A stretch of 64,000 nucleotides of DNA from Anagrus nilaparvatae (taxonomy: Eukaryota; Arthropoda; Insecta; Hymenoptera; Mymaridae), in assembly GCA_022575985.1 (NCBI GenBank), contig JAKSXM010000231.1, positions 24,466,501 through 24,530,500 of the forward strand, in the 5' to 3' direction. Below are positions 55,380 through 64,000 of the stretch, in pieces. The notes beneath the pieces were generated by a model, which saw nothing but the letters and a program-made list of their open reading frames with translations, was not told the origin of the DNA and did not search any database. The position numbers and the translations under genes were made by a program. The first letter of the stretch is position 1, and the number at the start of each line of letters is the position of its first letter.

Positions 55380-55999
55380 ACGGGTCTCTAGAAGAGGGTT
55401 TCGGTTTCACAAAAATGCCGCAAAATTCTGACTGAGGGGAAGTATTCTAGAGACCAAATATAATCAGAATCCGTTTGGCTGAAAATCGGAGCTGCTCCTT
55501 TTTTGCCCTTTTTTGTCGTTTTTCTTTTTTTTCTTATTTTTCACGCTCTTTTTTTTCTCATTTTTATTTTAAAGTTCATATCTCTGGTTCCTGAGTACCA
55601 AAATATTTTTACAAGGTATTAAAAAAATTTGAGTTTAAAATTAATTTTTCTCACTTTAGGCACCCTTAAACTTAAAAATGCTGAAAACTAAAATTTAAAT
55701 TTTAACTTTAAAATTCAATTATTTTGTAATAACAAAAATTACCTATCTGTAAAATTCCTGTCTTTTGCCTTTCAAAGACCTTCTAAATGAGCTCAGTTGA
55801 TGCAATTTCGAGCCATAGACACCGTCAAAATTAAAAAAAAAACCAAAATTTTTCATGTTGATATTTGACTCATTTTTTTTTTTTAATAAAAGGGTATGTC
55901 GAGATAAGATTCTGATTATATTTGGTCTCTAGAATACTTCCACTTAGTCAGAATTTTGCGGCATTTTTGTGAAACCTAAACCCTCTTCTAGAGACCCGT
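55380..55999. mobile_element. Inverted-repeat element, 620 bp
   Basis: ACGGGTCTCTAGAAGAGGGTTT at the left is mirrored by AACCCTCTTCTAGAGACCCGT at the right. Arms of about 100 bp include ACAAAAATGCCGCAAAATTCTGACT and GAGACCAAATATAATCAGAATC. No ORF and no clear target duplication. Confidence 0.8.
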
Positions 56000-56027
56000 G
56001 TATCATTCTACCTATATTTTTAAGAAG

Positions 56028-56370
56028 GGCCAAGGTTGCTGGTAAAGAAGCTTGGCGTAGAAGTATCAATCTCCTATTAGATTTTTGCGATGAACAATAC
56101 AACGATCAAAGAAACTCTGCGCGCCCTTAAATCTCTATCGATGTACGAGAGTCTCTCAGTAATTCAAAGAGAAAGGCTGAGGATCAGCTGAATAAATATT
56201 TAATGGACGTATGTGGTTATAAGTAGAAGCATCTAACACTAAGCAGCCAGTTGCTTAACACTCTCGGTACACTGCGAACCGAACAAGAAAAGCAAATAAA
56301 GAAGAAGAAAAAAAGAAACAGTAAAAACAACTTCAAACAGTGGAAAAAAAAGGTTAAGAGAAGAAAAAAA
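56028..56370 (+). pseudogene. Polinton/Maverick-type small virion-protein remnant
   Basis: A roughly 115-codon frame with two stops (at about 56,128 and 56,224). It reads RAKVAGKEAWRRSINLLLDF at first, then SNSKRKAEDQLNK, then a very Lys-rich tail. A short basic protein of this character lies next to the capsid gene in Polinton/Maverick elements. The assignment leans on the neighbour at 56,460-57,138. Decayed copy, non-functional. Confidence 0.5.
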
Positions 56371-56459
56371 TAAAAAGCAAAAAATGATGCAAGAAGAAAT
56401 TTAGCTGTAGATATTTTTTATAAAATATAAGATATTCTTCTCTACTCATTCATGCCAAT

Positions 56460-57138
56460 CAATAAAAAGTGAGTTAGAATTCTTTGCCGTACCTACTACG
56501 CAAGTTACCATGACATTAAGTCATTGGGTTAACTAAAAACCGGTCACCAGCTTAACGAATAATTAATCCGGTAGAATTTAACATTCCGAGAAATACTGAA
56601 GAATACCTAGTCCTGGTGCATACTATGCTAAGTCTAAAAGTCGCAATAAAAACAAACCTGGACTATAGCGAAGATTCCGCTGCGGCTTCGCTACATATAA
56701 ACAACATAGGACAAGTAAATAATTTTTACTCTTTTAATAAAAAAATTGTAACTCCGCAATATGCAACGGTTACAGTCACAGAGCCTAACTTAAAAATTTG
56801 CTCAACTATGGAAAAGATTCAAAAAATTCGCAATTACAAAAGTACCTGCTAGTATGACGATACAACAAGGAAGATAGATGATTAATTTAAAAAGACGATA
56901 TGTTGGCCTTTAAAAACATTGCCTCATGTTAAATGCAAATAAAAGCATAGATATGATTGGTCACCAACATAGTGACGTTTTGAATCAAAACAGTTTTTCG
57001 CTCAATGGTGACAATCTAAAAGTAAGACTAATAAAAGCCCGACCAGCTTTTGCATTAATGGGCGAGACAGGTACGCATTACTTTCATTTGGAAGAAGCTA
57101 CATTATACATACGAGGAATAAAAATTTCAAATATATGA
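56460..57138 (+). pseudogene. Polinton/Maverick jelly-roll capsid-like gene remnant (F54H12.2-like)
   Basis: Segments in order: ELEFFAVPTTQVTM, then after stops EFNIPRNTEEYLVLVHTML and INNIGQVNNF (about 56,574-56,850), then from 56,926 MIGHQHSDVLNQNSFSLNG and LKVRLIKARPAFALMG followed by LEEATLYIRGIKISN. This order matches the animal F54H12.2-like proteins encoded by Polinton/Maverick elements and thought to be capsid proteins. At least two stops precede 56,574, and a central part is missing between 56,850 and 56,926. No other Polinton gene (polymerase B, integrase, ATPase) was seen nearby. Relic only. Confidence 0.7.
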
Positions 57139-57139
57139 A

Positions 57140-58700
57140 TCAAATTTGTACACAGAAATATCCAGTTTGTAATTTTGATTGAGAATTCGCAGGCTAAGCA
57201 TAGTATACTACAGATTTTGCACGCTGGTATACTGTAAAGTAAAAGAATCACATATTTTGAGAGTGTGAACATTCTTTTTTACGAATTTATAAACGTAGAT
57301 AAAGTAGAATATACGATTCTTCACTCGAAAATATGCAATACGAATAGTTTACAAATCGATCTTATATAAACCAGCTACCTATATACCGTATTTTTCAGAT
57401 CAGCTAGATAATTTGTCTCTTTCTTACTCCTTATTTTACTAGCTTATGATTGGCTTTCATACGAGGATATACTAGTTGCTCTGAAACTTAGGGTATAATA
57501 AGTCTATCGACTCGCTCTATGAGAAGCATCGGTTTCACTCAGAGCATGCGAAAATAAAATCAAAAGTACAAACTGGGGTTTTCTGTGTAAATTGTAATTA
57601 TAGATTTTTAATTATTTTATTTATATACGTATGTATAGAAATCTATTCTAATATAATAATTAATTTTTATTTGTACATATTAAATAAAAATTTTGTTTTT
57701 ATTATTAAAATCTACATTATATTTATAACTAATTAAATATTTTTATTTACAGAACATCTACAAAAACTATTTTTTTTTTAAGAGACATTCTTCCTTTTTT
57801 TCGTGTATATATTTTTTTTTAATCATTATTTATTTACAAGTTTTGCAATTTACAATAATTTTTATTTATAAATAAAAAGTAGAAATAAAAAATAATACAT
57901 TTTCAATCCAGAACTTAAAAATAAAGAATGTATCAGATCGCAGGTAAATGAACATCCGAGAAAAAGCCTTGGATGATAAACAGCGATTGAGTTCACTTTT
58001 TTAAACCATAGATAAAATATAATTTTGTTTGAAGCAACACGTCTTTCTCAATAACTTTTAGGGAGAAAAATATGCGTTCCTTCCGCTAATTAGAAAATAA
58101 ATCAATTAACTATATTTATCGATTAAAAAATCATTGAATTATATTGTAATAATATATACTGTATTTATCACAATAGAGCTAATTTATATCATATTATTAA
58201 AAAACTATTTTCATAATATACTAATTGACTTTTAGGTGATAATTTTTTTTTTTATGACCTGATGCAACTAATTATAAAAAAGCAAATTTTTTTTTTTATT
58301 CTAGTATTTTTTTGTGGAAACACTATAATTTTATTCATATTAAGCATAACAAGCAAATATATTTATTTTAAAATATATTTTTATTATTTTGAAACTCTGA
58401 AAATTTGATTTCGGTTTTCTCAGCTCCTAGCCCAGAATCTTTATTCTAAACCATCTAAGCTTAAAGCGTCTACTTTCAGCATTGAAAAATATAATAAATA
58501 ATTTCATTCATAAATTACAAAATATATATATGTTCGGGCTCAGCTTAATTCACCGGACAAAATTTTGTTTTCAAAATTTTTTCTGAATGGCTTATTTTAG
58601 GTCCTAGATTGACGTTCTCACCAGAAAATTTTTAAAATATTAATTTTGGGAAAAAATTTCTAAGTATAAAAGGAAGAAGTAAGAAGAGTTTTGGCTGAAG
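57140..58700. other. No gene recognised
   Basis: AT-rich DNA with long homopolymers. Nothing supportable on either strand. Confidence 0.55.
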
Positions 58701-58706
58701 AAATTA

Positions 58707-58977
58707 CACAGATAGCATGAAACGTTTCTGAAACGTTTCTATGTAAAATAAGAATTGTAAATAGACAGAAACGTTGCTGTGTACGCTCTAAAAAAAGTTT
58801 TAGAAACGTTTCAAGTTATTCACTTTTCCAAAATTAAAAGAAAAAAAGAAAAGTAAACAACTTGAAACGTTTCTGAATCACTTTTTAGAGCGTACATAGA
58901 AACTTCAGAAACCTTTTTTGTTTACAATTTTGAGATTACATGTAGAAACGTTTCAGAAACGTTTTGTGCTATCTGTG
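58707..58977. mobile_element. 271-bp MITE with TA duplication
   Basis: Ends CACAGATAGCATGAAACG and CGTTTTGTGCTATCTGTG are inverted, with TA on each side (58,705-58,706 and 58,978-58,979). Internal GAAACGTTTC palindromes recur about eight times. Likely a Tc1/mariner-type derivative; it shares CACAG with the 21,985 element. Confidence 0.85.
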
Positions 58978-59099
58978 TATATATAATAGAATATACTATT
59001 ATAAAATTTCCATAAAAAAACTAAACCTCAAAGAAATTTTTATTATCCAGAAAAAAATTAATTTTTATTTAAATTGATGTTTATTCAACTATGAAAGGA

Positions 59100-60726
59100 C
59101 CCATGTAAAAAAGTTGGTACAGATTATATACAAATCGTATATAGCATTGTATACTAAAAAGCTGTATACAAAAATGATTCTATACAATTTATCAATTGTA
59201 TGGAATCTAATGAGATTTACAAAATAGAAAGAGATAAATTCAAAAAAGGGAAATAGAAAATAAAAAAATTTCTGCTCCAGCTACAGATTTGTTGTTTCAC
59301 GCCGCAGGAATCCTATAGAAAACTAAAAATAAAAAAAAAAAACATACATATTTTCTAATTTTTCCAAGACTTTTTTTCCCATGTTTAATTTATTCACACA
59401 CATTTTTTTTCACTAATAATTTTTTGAAGAACCTTTTTTTTTCAAAAAACAATTTTAATCACTCTTAAAAAAATGTAAAGGTCTCGATCCATCCACAAAA
59501 CAAAAAAATAATATTAAATATGCTTAAAAAATTATAGAAATTTAAATATTTTTGAAATAAAATCCTCCAAAATTATTTAGAAACTCACCTTAGTTATTCC
59601 AGTATTAAGTGCAATAAACAGAATATAAAATTTAATTTAAATAAAAAAAATACAATTTGGTTTATCGATGAAAGGATAAATTTTATTTTCAAATATTTTA
59701 TGGATGGATTGACATCTTTCATAAAATAATTTATGATTTAAAACTATCAATCTTGGATCAAATTAAAAAAAAGAAAAATCTAACAAGAAAATGAAACTGC
59801 AAAACTTAGGTTAAAAAATTTTAATTAGGATCGCGCGACCGATTAGTTTGACTTCATGCGATCAACTAATTTTTTTTTGCTATTGTTTTTTATTGTCACC
59901 AAGCAACGATTTAATAAAAAAAAAGAAGACATAATTTCATTGCGTTGCTTGGTAAAAAACAATTGTCAAAAAAAAATCAGTTGATCGCGGGAAGTCAAAC
60001 TAACCGGTCGCGTGCCGCTAATTAAAATTTTTTAACGTACATTTTTCAGTTTTTTTATTGTTAGATTTTTTATTAAGTATGATCCATGACCGTCGTAAAT
60101 CATAAATTATTTTATGAAAACTCTCAATCCATCCACAAATCAAAACAAAATTTGAAAATAAAATTTATCCTTTCATCGACAATCAAAATTGTATTTTTTT
60201 ATTTAAATTAAATTTTATATTTTTTTTTCTGTACTGATTACTGGAATGGAATACCTAAGGTGGGTTTCTAAATAATTTTGGAGGATTTTATTTCAAAAAT
60301 ATTTAAATTTCTATAATTTTTTAAGCATATTTAATGTTATTTTTTTGTTTTGTGGATGGACCTTTCCATTTTTTTAAGAGTGATGAAAATTGTTTTTTAT
60401 TCCTCAAAAAATTATTAATGAAAAAAAATGTGTGTGCTTAAATTAAGCATGGAAAAAAAAGTCTTGGAAAAATTAGAAAATATGAATGTTTTTTTATTTT
60501 TAGGTTTCTATAGGATTCCTGCGGCATGAAACAACAAATCTGTAGCTGGAGCTGAAATTTTTTTATTTTCTATTTCCCTTTTTCGAATTTATCTCTTTCT
60601 ATTTTGTAAATCTCATTAGATTCTATACAATTGATAAATTGTATAGAATCATTTTTGTATACAGCTTTTTAGTATACAATGCTATATACAATTTGAATAT
60701 AATGTGTACCAAGTTTTTTACATGGG
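59100..60726. mobile_element. Giant palindromic element, 1.63 kb
   Basis: CCCATGTAAAAAAGTTGGTACA at 59,100 is mirrored by TGTACC AAGTTTTTTACATGGG ending 60,726. The arms are about 790 bp and near-perfect with a loop of about 45 bp around 59,920 (CCAAGCAACG ... CGTTGCTTGG). Inner parts include ATTCTATACAATTGATAAATTG. No ORF and no clear target duplication. Confidence 0.9.
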
Positions 60727-60887
60727 CAATTATTTTGAGGTTAATTTTTTTGAACAAATTATTTTTATAGTTATTCTTTTCAGAATTTATTTTTGGCAAA
60801 TTAAAATAAAAACCATTTGTTTAAAAAAAATTATTATCAAAATTATTCCTGTCAAAATAATTAAATAAACATTTATTTTTTGGTTCC

Positions 60888-62566
60888 TCATAGAGGAACC
60901 ATTGTGATGGGTCAAATTTTGATTTTTGGGCATATAAGCACGTTTTGAGACCTCAGGAAGCTAAAAAACCGGTTTAAAAAAAAAATCTGTGTGCGTGTGT
61001 GTGTGTGTGTGTATGTGTGTGTGTAACCGGTCATATTTCAAAACCATTATGAAATTAAGACCTAATTTTTTTCTTAAAAATCTTTTTTTGATTGATTGAT
61101 TGATTATAAGTTTTATTTATACAAAATTGTACAAAAAAAGAGAATTACAAATTGATTACAACAAAGATACGTGCTCGCATTATTTTAAAACTAGTAAATA
61201 GATATATTAATTTTATAAAAATTGTATAAAGAATGCATTGTAGGTATACAGAATTAGCTAGAAAAATAAATGAATTTCGTAAGACAATAGGGGAGAGGGG
61301 CAGGGACAGGGTTTGGCGTTCTTACGGGTGAATAAAGATTAGAGAAGGGTGGGGGAAAAAGAGGGAGGTAAGAGTAGCCGATTATTGTCTTATGAAATTG
61401 AGAAATTTTTCTGTGAATAAATATAAAGTTTACATGAATATATTGAAATGTAAAAAGAAAATGAAATTATATAATAATCATAAAATTCCTTCAATCTTGT
61501 TCATTTCTTGGTCTATCGTTGTGATGAGAACATTTAAATTGATCGCCTATACAGTAAAAAGAAATATATAAACACCTTGCTGTGTTTACCATTTTAACTT
61601 CTTCGTCAGACTTGATATGAAATTATTCGTGTAAAAAGAATTGATGTACGTATAGAAAGTTTTGTTTTGAGTGAATTTTATAGAAACTCATGCTGATAAT
61701 GTAGAAATTTCTTGAAGTTTTACATGATAATAAGAAAAGGTTCTTAATTATTCTCAAAATTTAACAATAATAAATTATTCGAAAATTGTTTGCTTTTGAT
61801 ATTAAAAACTTTCCACTTTTCACTTGTACTCCTTATATGACAATATCTGATTTTGTTTTAACCATATATAACCATTTTCAAAAGAATTGAAGTACACAAT
61901 AATTTCACAGTGTAAATAGTAATTGCGCCAAAATTAACGTTGAGAAAAGTAAGGTTATATTTTTATGAATTTATTGACACAAAATTTGCTATGTGCAATA
62001 TTTAAATATAAAAAACTTTTTATGTCACTTGATTCACAGTTTATTTCTGAACTTAATAGTGACACGAGAAATACAAAATTTTTGAATTTACAATTGTTTT
62101 AACTTAAAAAGTAAAGAACGATGACAAAGTTGACTTCTTACTATTTTAGCGCACGCGCATCGTTCCATCGTTCCACGCGCATTTTTAACAAAAAATCTCA
62201 AACTACTTTTTTTTTTTATTTAATTTGGATATAATACCTCATTTATTTCCATGAATGAAAATATAGTTTTTATTCAATATCTCGAATCTGATAATTAATT
62301 TTTTGAAATTTTCGATTACAAAATTTTCGTCACAAAAAATACAAAAAGTACCAAATTTTTTTTTTTTTTTTTTGACGTAGTACCTAATTTATTTCTATGA
62401 GAGTACTAGTTTTAAAAAATTTCATTTATAGTAATTTTTTGGATATGATACCGAATTTTTTCACAACTATTATGGAATTAAGAGAGAAATGTATATATGA
62501 TTGCATGGTTCCCATCAGTGATATCTGTGGCATATTGATATATTAAGCTCATTGTTTGAGGAACCT
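60888..62566 (-). mobile_element. Repeat element X, copy 2, carrying a nested insertion
   Basis: It begins with the hairpin GGTTCCTCATAGAGGAACC and ends CTCATTGTTTGAGGAACCTTATTGCCAGCTAGTTGGCAG, the reverse complement of the ends of copy 1 (42,168-43,147). Element sequence is interrupted at about 61,083 and resumes at about 62,188 (AAAAAATCTCAAACTACTTTTT). Confidence 0.75.
61083..62187 (-). mobile_element. Nested insertion, LINE-like 3' end (tentative)
   Basis: The left border is TGATTGATTGATTGATTATAAGTTTTATTTATACA. Read on the minus strand, this is AATAAAACTTATAATCAATCAATCAATCA, an AATAAA signal followed by a short tandem tail as in some non-LTR retrotransposons. No reverse-transcriptase frame remains, so it would be a 5'-truncated copy. 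Confidence 0.4.
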
Positions 62567-63565
62567 TATTGCCAGCTAGTTGGCAGTTTATTTAATACAG
62601 TGGGTAACAAAAAATTTTTTGAGGTTTAGTATTTAATTATTTAATTAAAAAAAGTTTATAATGTTTTTATAACAGAAAAAACAATTAATATTAACTTTGA
62701 AACAATACAACTTTGGAATTTAGAGCTTTAACATATATTTGAAATATCAGAATTAAAACGTAACGCAAACAATTATGAGAAATTCCTTAAACTATATGTT
62801 TCATAAGAAAATGTTTTCAAGAATTTTTGAGATAGGAACCCTTTTAAAGAAAAAAATTTTTAATTTTTCTAAAACAAACTTCAGTTCTGATTATTTTAAT
62901 TTACAAAATCTTCAGGAAACTATGATCTAATCATAAAAAAATTTAATAGGATTTTTACATAACTGAAAAAAAACTTTTGGGTAAATATTTTAAATAAATA
63001 TAATCTACGCATTTAATAAATTATACAGTCAGAGATATTCAAAAAATTAATTAATTAGTTTTGCACACATTAAAAAAAATTTGGATATAATGCTGGAAAT
63101 ATATAGCTAATAAAATTATTCTTTAGCATAAAAAAATATTTTTATAACAAATATTATGCGAATTCAGTCATAATAAAGAAATTGGACCAACGAAAAATCG
63201 AGAAGGGATATTCACTAATGCTACAATTATTTTTTTCTCGATGCAAATATTTTTGCAATAAAAAGTAAATTTTTAGAAAAATATTGTAAAGACTAATAGA
63301 AATACATACAATATGTTTTTTATACAAAAATTTGCGTAAAAACAAGTCACAAAAAATTAGCAACAGCTAATAAAAAATTTGCTCTTTTAAAGTTAGTTAA
63401 ATTAGACCATAAAAATAAATATTAGAGAAATAATACCTATTTTATATCACATATAATAAAACTTACAATAATATATCACCATATTATAGAATTTTTCTTT
63501 TTTTTAAGTATTATTTTTTTAAGTATCAAATAATTGAAATATAATAATAATAATAAATTTTATTT
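62567..63565. other. No gene recognised
   Basis: AT-rich DNA. Short frames have biased composition only. Confidence 0.5.
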
Positions 63566-63778
<213 letters not shown>

Positions 63779-64000
63779 TTAAAAAAAGAGTGATTATTTA
63801 TTAAAACATATACTAGTAAAAAAATATATATTTATTTTATCGTTGGCTTATAAAAAAATATTATTTTCATTATATTTTGAATCAATTAAAATAAATATTT
63901 TAATACTGGTATAATACGGTAATTAGTAGAAAATCGTGTACCGACTTGAGAAAAGGTCTACCTCTACAGTTTTAGTTTTTGGGTCACTAAATCCTAATCC

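Overview
The window is strongly AT-rich, has spliceosomal-type intron borders (GT...AG) and is dominated by eukaryotic transposable elements. It looks like nuclear DNA of an arthropod; an insect, possibly a parasitoid hymenopteran, is an inference from the element families and not a proven point. I see no ordinary complete host gene. The nearest candidate is one terminal exon on the minus strand at 63,566-63,771.

Layout. (1) 1-5,885, minus strand: one copy of a large DNA transposon with a 588-residue transposase, small spliced accessory exons, and a terminal zone full of GGACGT/ACGTCC motifs. (2) 5,886-8,110: AT-rich repeats. (3) 8,111-17,473: a young Ty3/Gypsy-type retrotransposon (Gypsy-A) with near-identical 782-bp LTRs, gag, and pol in the -1 frame. 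A slippery heptamer and a potential H-type pseudoknot sit at the gag/pol overlap, and the 3' LTR is followed by a second copy of the leader. (4) 17,474-27,110: fold-back elements, FLYWCH zinc-finger fragments, a 1.57-kb palindrome and minisatellites. (5) 27,112-41,664: satellite-like arms in opposite orientations flanking a second young Ty3/Gypsy element (Gypsy-B, minus strand, 963-bp LTRs) with gag, pol and an unexplained third ORF. (6) 41,823-53,853: a second, broken, plus-strand copy of the transposon of region 1. It has matching termini and a TA target duplication. It carries nested insertions and an intron-bearing fragment of an SMC6-like gene. (7) 53,854-64,000: inverted-repeat elements, a decayed Polinton/Maverick capsid region (56,028-57,140), a 1.63-kb palindrome, a second copy of a repeat that also interrupts region 6, and the lone exon.

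How the parts work together. In each Gypsy element the LTR supplies promoter and polyadenylation signals. Gag and Pol come from one RNA, by -1 frameshifting in Gypsy-A and probably by termination-reinitiation at TAATG in Gypsy-B. In the DNA transposon, the transposase and the accessory protein probably act on the subterminal GGACGT arrays. The items most deserving follow-up are the transposon family with CCCAGC termini and its SMC6 cargo, the Gypsy-A frameshift signal, the LTR-plus-leader tail, and Gypsy-B ORF3.
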